A stretch of 64,000 bases of DNA from Rugamonas fusca (GCF_014042365.1 NZ_JACEZS010000018.1:55512-119511); one strand, 5' to 3'; numbered from the stretch's first letter, positions 36,609-45,981 are shown. Made by a program: numbers and translations. The notes: generated by a model not told the origin, from the sequence alone.

Positions 36609-37795
36609 CATGGCCTCCATTCCGCGTTACGCAACGATACGATGGTTTCGAACACCCGGTAGCGGTAGCATTTCCAGTCGATCGGGTCGCCCGCCACCGC
36701 CACGTTGACCGTCACGGGCACGGCCGCCACCCCGGCCGGCGCCACGCTGGTGAACACTTGCGGCTGTACCGTGGTGGCCGAGCAGTTGCCGTGGCTGTCG
36801 GGCTTCTCCGCGCTCTTGCTGCGCGCAACGACGGCGATGCGCACGGCCGCGATGCGCTGGAAGTCGCCGGCGCCGCCCGTGTCGGCGTCGCCGTCGGCGT
36901 TGATCATGGTGCTGCTCCATTGCCCCACCTGCATGCCATCCTTGTCGGGCGCCGGATCGTAGCCGGGCAGCACGCGCGTGTCGAAGCCATACTGGGCCTT
37001 GATGGAGACCACGTTGTCGATCACGGACACCGGTTGCTGCGAGGCGCCAGCCAGGTCGGTGGCGCGCAGCAGCAGGATGCCGTTGTTGACCGACCAGCTA
37101 TGGAACGCCAGCCGGCTGCCCGGCCCCAGATTGTAGACGCGGGCCTGGCCGGCGCCGAAATTGGCGCCCAGGCCGCCGGCCGTGTTGAAACGGTAGGCAC
37201 TGCCGGCGGAAAAATCGATCCCGTCATCGTTGGGGAATGGCGGAATGGAGGCCACCTGGGCCAGCGCGCACTTGGTGGCCCCGGCCGGTTCCGGTGCCAC
37301 CACGATCACGTCGCCCTGGTTGAAGCCATAGGGCGCGCGCGTGGCGATTTTCAACACGCTGCCGCCGGCATACGCCAAACTGCTTTTGACCGAACCGACG
37401 GCCGCTGGCGAAGTGCCGGTGTAGAAGGTGATGCGGTCCGGATTGGCGCCGCCATCCTCGATGATCACGGCCGACATGGGCGTGATGACGGCGCCATTGC
37501 GGGGCGCCGGCGCCAGCGTGTAGCCGCTGGCGTCGGTAAACACCGTGTCGCAGCCGGCCACCAGCGTGTCGTTCAAGCCCCAGCCGGCCTGGGCCGCGTC
37601 GTTCTGCATGGAGAACAGGGCCAGCATGCCGTTCTGCATGGCGTCCGAGCCGCCCAGCGAAGCGTTGCGGTTGATCTCGGCGTTGGTGATCAGGCGCGTG
37701 GCGAACAGCAGCGCCAGCATGCCCACCACCACGCTGACCATCAGTTCGATCAGCGAAAAACCGCCGCGCCGGCGGGGGGAAAGTGAGTTCGTCAT
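36608..37795 (-). CDS. pilW: Minor pilin PilW
   Basis: A large minor pilin of 395 residues. The leader ends RRRGG, followed by FSLIELMVSVVVGMLALLFATRL, with the prepilin peptidase site after Gly and Glu at mature position 5. The rest is a long pilin head with few cysteines. The start MTNSLSPRRR is one base after the pilV stop, which supports it over the upstream in-frame Met. It functions in the tip complex that starts pilus assembly. Confidence 0.9.
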   Translation of the reverse strand: MTNSLSPRRRGGFSLIELMVSVVVGMLALLFATRLITNAEINRNASLGGSDAMQNGMLALFSMQNDAAQAGWGLNDTLVAGCDTVFTDASGYTLAPAPRNGAVITPMSAVIIEDGGANPDRITFYTGTSPAAVGSVKSSLAYAGGSVLKIATRAPYGFNQGDVIVVAPEPAGATKCALAQVASIPPFPNDDGIDFSAGSAYRFNTAGGLGANFGAGQARVYNLGPGSRLAFHSWSVNNGILLLRATDLAGASQQPVSVIDNVVSIKAQYGFDTRVLPGYDPAPDKDGMQVGQWSSTMINADGDADTGGAGDFQRIAAVRIAVVARSKSAEKPDSHGNCSATTVQPQVFTSVAPAGVAAVPVTVNVAVAGDPIDWKCYRYRVFETIVSLRNAEWRP

Positions 37796-37796
37796 G

Positions 37797-38219
37797 TCAG
37801 AAACCGATGTAGGAAGTGACCCGGTGGACGTTTTCAGCGCCGCCATTCTTGCGCGTCCAGCGGATGGCGACGTCGACCTGGTAGCGCCGGTTCTGCCCGG
37901 TCACGGCCACCGTGATCCTGGCGCCCGGAATGTAGGTCTGGGTCTCCGTCACCCACGGCGCCAGCGCCGTGCTGGGCGCGGCCGCGCCATCGTACACATA
38001 GCCGCCCGCCGCCACGTTGGCCAGGTCCGCGTTCATCACGCCCAGCAGCTTTTCCGTGGCCATGGTGGCCTCGGCCCGCATGCTGGCGTCGGACAGGGCC
38101 GAATAGGCGCGCGCCTGCAAGCCTATGGTGCCCAGCAAGCCTATGCCCAGCAGCAGCACGGCCAGCATCACTTCGAGCAGGGCCACGCCGCCCTGGCGGC
38201 GCGATGGCATCATCTTCAT
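37797..38219 (-). CDS. pilV: Minor pilin PilV
   Basis: A minor pilin of 140 residues. The leader MKMMPSRRQGG is followed by VALLEVMLAVLLLGIGLLGTIGLQARAYSALSDA, the typical PilV N-terminal helix with mature Glu5. The ATG overlaps the upstream fimT-type stop by four bases (ATGA), fixing the start. It acts with PilW, PilX and FimT in the priming complex. Confidence 0.9.
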   Translation of the reverse strand: MKMMPSRRQGGVALLEVMLAVLLLGIGLLGTIGLQARAYSALSDASMRAEATMATEKLLGVMNADLANVAAGGYVYDGAAAPSTALAPWVTETQTYIPGARITVAVTGQNRRYQVDVAIRWTRKNGGAENVHRVTSYIGF

Positions 38220-38836
38220 GGCGGGCACCCCCGTGAATCGCCGGCCGCCACCGTGGGGTCGCACTTGCTGGCCATGCCGGCCAGCGTGACGGCCACCGCC
38301 ACCGTGGGTACCGCTTTGGCATAGCGCGCGTCGGGATCGAGCCGCAGGCGCGTCAGGTTCAGCGCGTAGCTGGTATCGACCCAGCCCAGCGCCGTGTAAT
38401 AGATTTTCGAGGCGCCGTCGGGCTGGAAGGACGGCGCGAGCACATCGGTGGACGGCAGGTTGTCGGCCGCGCGGAACACGGAGGTGTAGCCGTTGACCCC
38501 TTCGGGATCGTTGTCGGCCGGCGTGGTGGTGGTGGACCAGCCGCCTGCGCCGTCATTGCACGGCAGGCCAGGCTGGGGGAAGCAGATGTCGACCTGCCAG
38601 TCCATCTGGCCGCTGACGGCATTGGTGGTCAGCACGATGCGGCTGGCCGCGTTGTGGCTGACGGCCTGGCGCCGGGCCATGCTGAAGCCTTCCTGGTAGA
38701 ACTCGCTGGCCGAACGGACTTTGCTGCTGAGCACCCAGGTGCTCATGGCCGGGATGCCGACGGCCAGCATCACGGCGAACACCGTGAGCGTGATCAGCAC
38801 CTCGATCAGTGTGAAGCCCTTGTTTAGTTGGAGCAT
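38216..38836 (-). CDS. fimT: GspH/FimT family minor pseudopilin
   Basis: A 206-residue minor pilin with a very short leader (MLQLNKG). FTLIEVLITLTVFAVMLAVGIPAM follows, and then SSKVRSASEFYQEGFSMARRQAVSHN, the marker of the GspH/FimT/FimU group. Cysteines CFPQPGLPC and a C-terminal CDP...GCPP pair are present. It overlaps the pilE-like stop by 13 bases and pilV by four, so translation is coupled. FimU is an equally valid name; I use fimT for the family. Confidence 0.88.
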   Translation of the reverse strand: MLQLNKGFTLIEVLITLTVFAVMLAVGIPAMSTWVLSSKVRSASEFYQEGFSMARRQAVSHNAASRIVLTTNAVSGQMDWQVDICFPQPGLPCNDGAGGWSTTTTPADNDPEGVNGYTSVFRAADNLPSTDVLAPSFQPDGASKIYYTALGWVDTSYALNLTRLRLDPDARYAKAVPTVAVAVTLAGMASKCDPTVAAGDSRGCPP

Positions 38837-39249
38837 GATCCACCCTTGTGGTCGACCCAGCAGCTGGTGCTGGTGCCCCAGCCGGCCGGGCTGCCGGTGG
38901 TGGCGCGGGTGCCGTTCTGGTCTATCGTGTAGACGAAGCCGGCCACCTTGCCGATGCCGGTCGCCGTCACCGTGTAGGCGGACGCCGAGGCCCCGCTCAG
39001 GGCGTAGGTGAAGTTGGCGGTGGCGGCCGGGAAGTTGATGGCCGTGTCAAAGCCCACATAGGTGCGGTTGTTGGACCAGAATTGCTCGGCCGCCGGTTGC
39101 GCCGTGCCCAGGGCCGAGAACGCTTCCGTCAAGCGGCCCCGGATCACATAATCGTTATAGGCCGGCATGGCGACCGCCATCAGGATGCCGACAATCACCA
39201 CCGTGACGAGGACTTCGATCAGGGTAAAGCCGTTCTTGACGCGTTTCAT
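38824..39249 (-). CDS. pilE: PilE-like type IV pilin
   Basis: A 141-residue pilin. Leader MKRVKNG precedes FTLIEVLVTVVIVGILMAVAMPAYNDYVIRGRLTEAFSALG, a canonical prepilin cleavage site and N-terminal helix. The head has SCWVDHKGGSC near the end, a typical disulfide-bounded D-region. It is the first gene of the minor pilin operon, whereas in Pseudomonas pilE is at the end. Its promoter must lie in 39250-39478. I could not find a convincing sigma-54 site there. Confidence 0.9.
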   Translation of the reverse strand: MKRVKNGFTLIEVLVTVVIVGILMAVAMPAYNDYVIRGRLTEAFSALGTAQPAAEQFWSNNRTYVGFDTAINFPAATANFTYALSGASASAYTVTATGIGKVAGFVYTIDQNGTRATTGSPAGWGTSTSCWVDHKGGSCSN

Positions 39250-39478
39250 GTGCCATGCTCCCGAAGATGATGCCGGCCCATTGCCGGCGAACCATAGTGC
39301 TGGCAAGTATGGTAGCGCCCCAAGCTTTCATTTCCCTGAGGAAATGCTGACAAATTCCTGACAACGGGCGCCGGCGCCGCACAGGCCGCAAAAAACCTTG
39401 CCGTTGCAACAATGCGTGAGTTTCCCGTCGACTAGACCGGGTGACAATGTTTCCTATGAACCCAGTTCGGAAGCCGCC

Positions 39479-40639
39479 ATGTTGACCCGTTTCTTGCGAT
39501 TATCACTGCGCACCGCCGCGCTGGCCGCCGGCGCAACCTTGTTCGCCGCACCCGCCGCCGCCCAGGCCGGCGCGCCGGCCTGCGCCATCCACGCCGGCCC
39601 CGTGCCCCGCGTGCAAGTGGACCAGCCCTTCCAGCTGCGGCTGGGCGCACCGTGCGACTGCACCACGTTCGCCGCGCTGGCCCAAGTGGACTTGCTGGTC
39701 AAGGGACTGGACACGGGCTTGCATCCGCTCAGCTGCGATCCGGCCGGCCCCACCGTGTCGTTCATGCTCAGCCGTAACGCCAGCGCAGCGGCCGGCCCGG
39801 CCGGCAGGGCGGCCTGGGAAGCCATGCTGGGGGACTTCTGGAGCGGCAATGGCGCCGACGGCGCGCGCCAGCTGGCCTACAGCCTGGTGCAGCAAGGCAC
39901 GCTGCTGGGCGCCGGCACGCTGGCGCTGCAGACCTGGAGCAGCACATCCTTGCTGCTGGGAACGCTCATGCTGGCGGCCGTGTGGGCCGGCCTGATCGTG
40001 CTGGGCAAGTACAGCGGCATGTTGCGCGATGCCGGCACGCCCGCCCTGCCCGCCTGCCAGCGCAGCTACAGCCTGGGACGGGTGCAAATGGCGTGGTGGT
40101 TCGCCATCGTCATCGGCGCCTACATCTTCCTGTGGACACTGACGGGGCAGGTACCTGTGATGAGCACGCAGGCATTGGCGCTGGCCGGGCTCTCCAGCGC
40201 CACGGGCCTGACGGCGGCCGCGCTCGACGCGGGCCAGGGCAGGCCCGCCCCCTGCGGCAGCGGCAACCTGCTGCTGGACTTGCTGACGGACGCCAATGGC
40301 GTGACCATCTACCGCTTCCAGCTGCTGGTGAGCAACCTGCTGTTCGGCCTGTTTTTCCTGGTGAGCGTGGTACGTGAACTGGCCATGCCCGATTTCGATC
40401 CCAGCGTACTGACGCTGCTGGGCCTGAGCGCGGCCACCTACACGGGATTCAAGATCCCGGAACAGCAGGGCCCGCCGCCGGGCCTGGCCGCCACGGCGGC
40501 GCCGCCGGTTGTTACCCCGCTGGCGGCGAGCGCAACGCCGGCGCTGGCCCCTGGCGCACCGGGGGCGCCCGCCACGGCCCCGGCGGCGCAGGTCGTCACG
40601 GCCGCGGCGGCCACGGGCGCGCCGGCGGCCGGCGGCTGA
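39479..40639 (+). CDS. Exported multi-pass membrane protein of unknown function
   Basis: I do not recognise the family with certainty. The 386-residue protein has a signal peptide (about residues 1-29, ending APAAAQA). A periplasmic domain of about 125 residues contains CAIHAG and a DC-type cysteine pair. Hydrophobic segments follow at about 157-176, 204-223, 232-250, 282-300 and 308-323. The segment YSLGRVQMAWWFAIVIGAYIFLWTLTG is striking and recurs, as far as I recall, in uncharacterised bacterial proteins. The C-terminal 55 residues are an Ala/Pro-rich tail. GGAAG seven bases before the ATG supports this start. It is divergent from the pilus operon and converges on the three-repeat protein. 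Confidence 0.7.
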   Translation: MLTRFLRLSLRTAALAAGATLFAAPAAAQAGAPACAIHAGPVPRVQVDQPFQLRLGAPCDCTTFAALAQVDLLVKGLDTGLHPLSCDPAGPTVSFMLSRNASAAAGPAGRAAWEAMLGDFWSGNGADGARQLAYSLVQQGTLLGAGTLALQTWSSTSLLLGTLMLAAVWAGLIVLGKYSGMLRDAGTPALPACQRSYSLGRVQMAWWFAIVIGAYIFLWTLTGQVPVMSTQALALAGLSSATGLTAAALDAGQGRPAPCGSGNLLLDLLTDANGVTIYRFQLLVSNLLFGLFFLVSVVRELAMPDFDPSVLTLLGLSAATYTGFKIPEQQGPPPGLAATAAPPVVTPLAASATPALAPGAPGAPATAPAAQVVTAAAATGAPAAGG

Positions 40640-40660
40640 GCGTGGGCGCCGCTCCGGCGC

Positions 40661-41521
40661 TCACAACACGGCGTGGATGGCGCTGCTGATCTGGGCCTGC
40701 AAGCCCACCAGGTCGACCGTCGTGCCCGCGCCGTGCGCCACGGCCGTGTAGATGCCGTCGCCATTGCCATCGGCGAACACTTCGTAGCGGGTGTGCGTGC
40801 CCTGGGTGTGAAACTCGGCCACGTAACCGGGCGCCAGCTGGGTGTAGGTGGTGGCCGCGCTGGCCGCCACCGTCTTTAGCGTGCCGTCTGGCAGCACGTG
40901 CTGCACCTGGCCCACCACGCCATTGGCGTCGATGGCGAAGGTGTCGCGCTCGAACGGTTCCACGGCCAGCCGGGTGGTGGCCGCGCCGGCCTGGATGATG
41001 GTCTCGGTGGTGGCGGCGACGGCGTACAGCCCGGCGCTGCCGGTCTGCACGTAGCTGATGGTCTCCACTTCGTTGCCCTGCACCACCGTCTCGGTGACCG
41101 TGCCGGTGCCGACCGTGAACGTGGCCGTGGGCGCGATCCGCACCTCATGCGTGCTGGTGTGGCTGCCGTGGCCCTGGGTGACCGACATGGCCGTCACGGC
41201 GCCGCCGCTGATGGTGAAGCCATAGCCGGACAGCGCGCCATGGTCGTTGCTGGTCGATGGCTGGGCCACCACCAGGGATCTCGACACCAGGTGATACAAG
41301 GTGGCGTCGGTGCTGTCCTGCGCGAATTGCAGCGTGGTGGTGGTGTGGCTGCCGCTCAAGGTTTCCGTCACCGTGCCACTGCCGACGACGAACGTGGCGT
41401 TGGCCGGCAAGTGCATGCTGATGCTGTGGCTGCCGACCACCCTTGCCTCCCCCGTCACCTGGCCGTTGCTGATGTCAAAGCGCACGCCGCCCGTGTCCGG
41501 ATGTTCCGCCATTGCGTCCAT
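40661..41521 (-). CDS. Unrecognised protein built from three internal repeats
   Basis: A 286-residue acidic protein with no signal peptide or TM. Two clear repeats of about 75 residues (about 12-80 and 98-172) share the plan: F-x-IS-x-G-x-VT, S-H-x-x-S/T, A-T-F-x-V-G-x-GTVTET, then a LYxxxxxx strand. A third, weaker copy (about 185-262) begins DTFAIDANGVVGQVQHV and ends in DGNGDGIYTAVAHG, which could bind Ca2+. A GGGGGA Shine-Dalgarno is present. The beta-rich repeat pattern suggests a surface or secreted structural protein, possibly leaving by a type I system, but no known domain is recognised. Confidence 0.65.
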   Translation of the reverse strand: MDAMAEHPDTGGVRFDISNGQVTGEARVVGSHSISMHLPANATFVVGSGTVTETLSGSHTTTTLQFAQDSTDATLYHLVSRSLVVAQPSTSNDHGALSGYGFTISGGAVTAMSVTQGHGSHTSTHEVRIAPTATFTVGTGTVTETVVQGNEVETISYVQTGSAGLYAVAATTETIIQAGAATTRLAVEPFERDTFAIDANGVVGQVQHVLPDGTLKTVAASAATTYTQLAPGYVAEFHTQGTHTRYEVFADGNGDGIYTAVAHGAGTTVDLVGLQAQISSAIHAVL

Positions 41522-41660
41522 GTTGATTCCCCCATGTTGTTGGTGGAACTAGCGTAGGTGAAGCCTGGAGCAAACTCAACAGTGCGAGTGTAAAACCCGG
41601 TACGGAAAGTATTTCAAATTGTAAGCACGCGCGTATCGGCAACCGCGCGGCGCCCGCGCC

Positions 41661-43031
41661 TCAGCCGGGGAAACGCACTGCGAAGCGGGCGCCGCGGCCG
41701 TCGGCGCCCGCGTCCAGCGTGATGGCCGCGCCGTGCGCCTGGGCGATGTCGCGCACGATGGCCAGGCCCAGGCCGCTGCCGTGGGTCTTGTCGTCCAGGC
41801 GCACGTAGCGGCTGAACACCTGGTCGCGCTTGGCCGGTGGTATGCCGGGACCGGAATCCTCGACCGCCAGCATGCCGCCGCCATCGACCGGCTGGCAGCT
41901 GACCGTGACCGTGCCGTGCGCGGGCGTGTAACGGATGGCGTTGTCGATCAGGTTGTCGATCAGGTCGCGCAACAGGAAGCGGTCGCCCTGCACGGTGGTG
42001 GGCGCCAGGTCGAAGCCCAGGTCGATGTGCTTGAGCGCGGCCTGCTCGACGAAATGCTGGATCGCATCCTCGACCAGGCTGGCCAGCGCCACCGGCTCCA
42101 GCCGGGTCTTCTCGAAATGGCTGGGCTCGGCGCGCGCCAGCGCCAGCAGCTGGTTGGTCTGCCGTATCATGCGTTCCGTGGACGACAGCATCAGCCGCAC
42201 CGACTGCGCCGTGTCCGGCTCGGCGTGGCGCTGGGCCAGCCATTCGAGCTGGGTCTTGAGCCCGGCCAGCGGGGTGCGCAACTGGTGCGCCACATTGGCC
42301 AGGAAATCATGCTGGGCCCGCGCGCCATCGCTGACCCGTCCCAGCAAACCGTTGAAGGCCAGCACCACAGGTGCCAGCTCGAACGGCACCCGCTGCATGC
42401 TGATGGGCGACAGGTCGTCGCCGGCGCGCGCGTTCAGGTCGGCCCGCATGCGGTTCAGCGGCGCCAGGCCATTGGTGACGGAAAACCAGATCAGGCCCAG
42501 CGAGGCCAGCGTGAAGGCCGCCTCCAGCAACAGCAGCACGCGCACGATGGCGGCACGGACCTGGCCGCGCTTGCGCAGCGTCTTGGCGACGGTGATCACG
42601 GGCCCGCCCGGCGCCGGGCGCAGCGCCACGGCCCGCACGGCTTCGCCGCGCATGCGCGCAGCGTAGGCCGATGGCGCAGCCTGGCCTGAGGCGCCCACGT
42701 GCGCGGCCGGCGGCGCGGGAAAATCGGCGTCGCCGGCCAGCAGTGCGCCGGCACCGGCCCCGCTCCCGTCGCGCACGGCGAAGAACACGGCGTCCGTCTG
42801 GTCGTTACGCAGCACCTGCTCGGCCTGGCGCGGCAAGTCGATGCGCCAGCGGCCCAAGTCATCGCGCGCCAGGCGCGCGCCCAGCGCCCCGGCCGCGTCC
42901 GACAGCGCCTGGTCAAAGGCGGCCTGGGCCGGCATCCACGCCAGCAGATAAGTGAGCGCGCCGCCGGCCAGGTTCAGCAGCAGGATCGGACCGATCAGCC
43001 AGCGCAGCAGGCGCAGGCGGATGCTAGGCAT
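41661..43031 (-). CDS. Sensor histidine kinase (QseC/TctE type)
   Basis: An inner-membrane kinase of 456 residues paired with the response regulator just upstream. TM1 is about residues 11-31. A periplasmic region (about 35-160) of the two-component sensor N-terminal type follows, then TM2 (about 163-185). The H-box is DFLANVAHQLRTPLAGLKT with His249. The N-box is DNLIDNAIRYTP, and the G-boxes DSGPGIPP and GSGLGLAIV are intact. It overlaps the regulator gene by eight bases. This type often senses carboxylates or acts in quorum or iron signalling; no specific signal can be read. Confidence 0.92.
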   Translation of the reverse strand: MPSIRLRLLRWLIGPILLLNLAGGALTYLLAWMPAQAAFDQALSDAAGALGARLARDDLGRWRIDLPRQAEQVLRNDQTDAVFFAVRDGSGAGAGALLAGDADFPAPPAAHVGASGQAAPSAYAARMRGEAVRAVALRPAPGGPVITVAKTLRKRGQVRAAIVRVLLLLEAAFTLASLGLIWFSVTNGLAPLNRMRADLNARAGDDLSPISMQRVPFELAPVVLAFNGLLGRVSDGARAQHDFLANVAHQLRTPLAGLKTQLEWLAQRHAEPDTAQSVRLMLSSTERMIRQTNQLLALARAEPSHFEKTRLEPVALASLVEDAIQHFVEQAALKHIDLGFDLAPTTVQGDRFLLRDLIDNLIDNAIRYTPAHGTVTVSCQPVDGGGMLAVEDSGPGIPPAKRDQVFSRYVRLDDKTHGSGLGLAIVRDIAQAHGAAITLDAGADGRGARFAVRFPG

Positions 43032-43704
43032 GGCCGGGCGCCGTCGCTTCCAGCATGTAGCCAAAGCCGCGGATGGTGCGGATGCTGATGCCGGCGTCGG
43101 CGATCTTCAGGCGCAGGCGCGAGATATAGACTTCCACCGCGTTCAGCGTCAGGTCGTCGCCCCAGGGCAGGATGGCGTCGATGATCTGCTGCTTGGACAC
43201 CACGCGCGAACCGTGCTGCAACAAGTATTCGAGCACGGCCCACTCGCGCACGGACAGCTCGATCACCCGCTCGCCGATGCGGGCCCGCTTGGCCGTGGTG
43301 TCGAGCGTGAGCGCGCCCAGCGACAACACGGTGGGCTGGGGCGCGTTGCGCCGTGCCAGCGCCCGCACCCGCGCCACCAGCTCGGCGGTGGCGAACGGCT
43401 TGACCAGGTAATCATCGGCGCCCAGCTCCAGGCCCTGCACCCGGTCCTCGATGGCGTCGCGCGCCGTCAGCAGCAGCACCGGGATGGTGCCGCCGCGCAG
43501 GCGCAGCCGGCGCACCACCTCGAAGCCATCGATGCCGGGCAGGCCGATGTCGAGCACCACCACGTCGGCCGCGCCGGGGCGCTGCAACAGCTGGTCGGCC
43601 TGGTCGCCATGGCGCACCACGTCCACCGCCATGCCGTGCCCGGCCAGCGCGCGCGCCAGCCCGTCGGCCAGCACGGCATCGTCTTCCACCACTAGTACGT
43701 GCAT
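43024..43704 (-). CDS. OmpR-family response regulator (QseB/TctD type)
   Basis: A 226-residue regulator. The receiver domain has acidic residues VVEDD (6-9), phospho-acceptor Asp52 (VLDIGLPG) and Lys in LVKPF. The C-terminal winged helix includes LSVREWAVLEYLLQHG and VEVYISRLRLKIADAG. It is the first gene of a two-gene operon with the kinase (8-base overlap). Targets are unknown; the divergent chemoreceptor gene is 183 bases away. Confidence 0.94.
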   Translation of the reverse strand: MHVLVVEDDAVLADGLARALAGHGMAVDVVRHGDQADQLLQRPGAADVVVLDIGLPGIDGFEVVRRLRLRGGTIPVLLLTARDAIEDRVQGLELGADDYLVKPFATAELVARVRALARRNAPQPTVLSLGALTLDTTAKRARIGERVIELSVREWAVLEYLLQHGSRVVSKQQIIDAILPWGDDLTLNAVEVYISRLRLKIADAGISIRTIRGFGYMLEATAPGHA

Positions 43705-43887
43705 GCTCTGAGAAATAAGAAGGAATCAACACGGGCCAGTGCCCGCTGCTCGCATTATGCGGCATTTGTTGCACAGACCCAAACCAAAACCACATGACGC
43801 AATGCCGCATGAGACAAATTCATCATGCTGTCATATTTACCGTGCATTATTGCAATGAAGAAACACCAATTCTATTATGGAAAATAC

Positions 43888-45981
43888 ATGACTTCCCTTC
43901 TCCAGCCTGCCATCGCCCTGATGCAGCGCCTGCGCCTGCTGCCCAAATTCACCCTGATCTGCCTCGTGTTCCTGTTGCCGCTGCTGCTGGTGACGGCCAT
44001 GCTGATGCAGGAGCTGCACAAATCCATCGCCCGCACGGAACAGGAACAGCGCGGCGTGGCCTACATCGTGCAATTGCAGGAAATCACCCGCCTGACCCAG
44101 CAACTGCGGGCCCTGGAGCATTTGCGCCACGCCAGCCCGGCCAACGCGGCGCCGGCGCCCCAGCGCGACGCCATCGCCCAGCGCATGCGCCAGCTCGACG
44201 CGTTCCAGGCCGACGCCGGCAGCGTGGCCGCCCTGCCCGAGTGGCAAGCGCTGAAAAAGCGCTGGGACGAGCTGCTGCAACGCCAGGCCACGCTGGACGC
44301 CAAGGACAGTTTCGCCCTGCACAGCGCGCTGGTGGCTGACATGGCGCACCTGACCACGCTGGTGGCCGATCGCGCCAACCTGAGCCTGGACCCGGAAGTG
44401 CAGACCTACTACCTGATCGCCTCGTTCCTGAAAACCTTCCCTGACATCGCCGAAGGCTTGTCCGTAATCGCCGGCCGCGGCGCCGCCTTCATCGACACCG
44501 GCTTGTTGGAGGGCAACGAGGATCAGCTGCTCAACGCCACGGCCATGATCGCCCACCACGACCTGGAACGGGTGCCGGCCCAGTTCGACGCCGTGTTCCG
44601 CAACAATCCCCAGCTCAAGCCCGTGCTGCAGCCGCAACTGGGCGCCGTGCCGGCCGCGCTGGCCTTCCTCGAACGCGCCAAGAACGAGGTGACCAACTCC
44701 TACAACCAGACCTCAGGCAAGGAATTCAACGCGGCCGGCAACCAGGCCATCGACGGCCTGTACGGCTTCTCGTCGGCCTCGGCCAAGGTGCTGGACCAGC
44801 TGCTGGCCGAGCGCATCGCGCGCGACCGCCTGCGCCGCAACCTGATGCTGGGCGCCGTGCTGGCGGTGGCGGCGCTGGCCGCCTACCTGTTCGCCGGCTT
44901 TTACATCTCCTTCTCGCTCGACATTGCCCACTTGCGCGGCGCCGTGCACAGTGCGGCGGCCGGCGACCTGACCGAGCGCATCAGCTCGCGCGGCAACGAT
45001 GAAATCGGCGGCCTGGTCAACGCCTTCGGCGGCATGACGGGCGCGCTGGCCACGCTGGTGGCGGAAATCCGCAGCGGCGCCGGCGCCATCGCCGGCGCCA
45101 CCGATGCGCTGGCCGAAGGCAACGCCAGCCTGTCGCACCACACCAGCAGCCAGAGCGAAGCGCTGGCCGAGACGGTGGCCTCCATGCGCCAGCTGACCGG
45201 CACCGTGCAGCGGGGCGCGGCCCACGCCCAGCGCGGCCACGAACTGATCGTCTCGGCGTCGGAACTGGCCCAGCGCGGCGGCCAGACGGTGGGCGCCGTG
45301 GTCGACACCATGGCCTCGATCCGGGGCAGCTCGAACCGCATCGTCGACATCATCGGCGTCATCAACGGCATCGCTTTCCAGACCAATATCCTGGCCTTGA
45401 ACGCGGCCGTGGAAGCGGCCCGGGCCGGTGAACAGGGGCGCGGCTTCGCCGTGGTGGCCGGCGAGGTGCGCAACCTGGCCCAGCGCTCGGCGGCGGCCGC
45501 GCTGGAAATCAAGCAATTGATCGGCGACTCCGTGGCCCAGGTGGAAGCGGGCAGCGAACTGGTGGCCGTGGCCGGCAGCACCATGGACGACGTGGTGCAG
45601 GCCGTGCGCGAAGCTGCCGCCATGATCGAGCAGATCAGTGCCGCCGAGGCCGGCCAGAGCGCCGACATCGCCCAGGTCGGCGCGGCGCTGGCCCGCATCG
45701 ACCAGATGACGGGACAAAATGCGGTGCTGGTGCGCCAGGCCAGCGATGGCTCGGACCGCCTGCACGCGGAAACGGCCCAGCTGGCCAAGGCCGTCAGCCG
45801 CTTCCGCCTGGACCGGGCCGACGCCGCGCCCGCCGCCGCTCACCCGGCGGCAGCCACGTCCGCGCCCGCCACGGCCGGCGCGCTGCCAGCCGTGGCGCCG
45901 GCCGGCGCCTGGTCGGCCAACAAGCCACGACTGGCCCCGCGCCAGGCGCCGGAGCAGCGGCCGCACCAGCGCCGCGCCTGA
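43888..45981 (+). CDS. Methyl-accepting chemotaxis protein
   Basis: A chemoreceptor of 697 residues. TM1 is about residues 20-40 (FTLICLVFLLPLLLVTAML). A large periplasmic sensor of about 270 residues is probably helical, with repeated Gln-rich segments. TM2 (about 312-335) leads into HAMP (LRGAVHSAAAGDLTERISSRG). The signalling hairpin has GIAFQTNILALNAAVEAARAG. The C-terminus is a Pro/Ala/Arg-rich tail with no CheR pentapeptide. In-frame ATGs at 43825 and 43855 are possible. ATG 43888 was chosen because it directly precedes a natural cytoplasmic N-terminus and follows ATGGAAAA. Confidence 0.9.
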   Translation: MTSLLQPAIALMQRLRLLPKFTLICLVFLLPLLLVTAMLMQELHKSIARTEQEQRGVAYIVQLQEITRLTQQLRALEHLRHASPANAAPAPQRDAIAQRMRQLDAFQADAGSVAALPEWQALKKRWDELLQRQATLDAKDSFALHSALVADMAHLTTLVADRANLSLDPEVQTYYLIASFLKTFPDIAEGLSVIAGRGAAFIDTGLLEGNEDQLLNATAMIAHHDLERVPAQFDAVFRNNPQLKPVLQPQLGAVPAALAFLERAKNEVTNSYNQTSGKEFNAAGNQAIDGLYGFSSASAKVLDQLLAERIARDRLRRNLMLGAVLAVAALAAYLFAGFYISFSLDIAHLRGAVHSAAAGDLTERISSRGNDEIGGLVNAFGGMTGALATLVAEIRSGAGAIAGATDALAEGNASLSHHTSSQSEALAETVASMRQLTGTVQRGAAHAQRGHELIVSASELAQRGGQTVGAVVDTMASIRGSSNRIVDIIGVINGIAFQTNILALNAAVEAARAGEQGRGFAVVAGEVRNLAQRSAAAALEIKQLIGDSVAQVEAGSELVAVAGSTMDDVVQAVREAAAMIEQISAAEAGQSADIAQVGAALARIDQMTGQNAVLVRQASDGSDRLHAETAQLAKAVSRFRLDRADAAPAAAHPAAATSAPATAGALPAVAPAGAWSANKPRLAPRQAPEQRPHQRRA

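Noticed and set aside
39250..39478. Sigma-54 promoter for the pilus operon
   Set aside because: No GG-N10-GC element with the expected TGGCA/TTGC halves could be found upstream of pilE.
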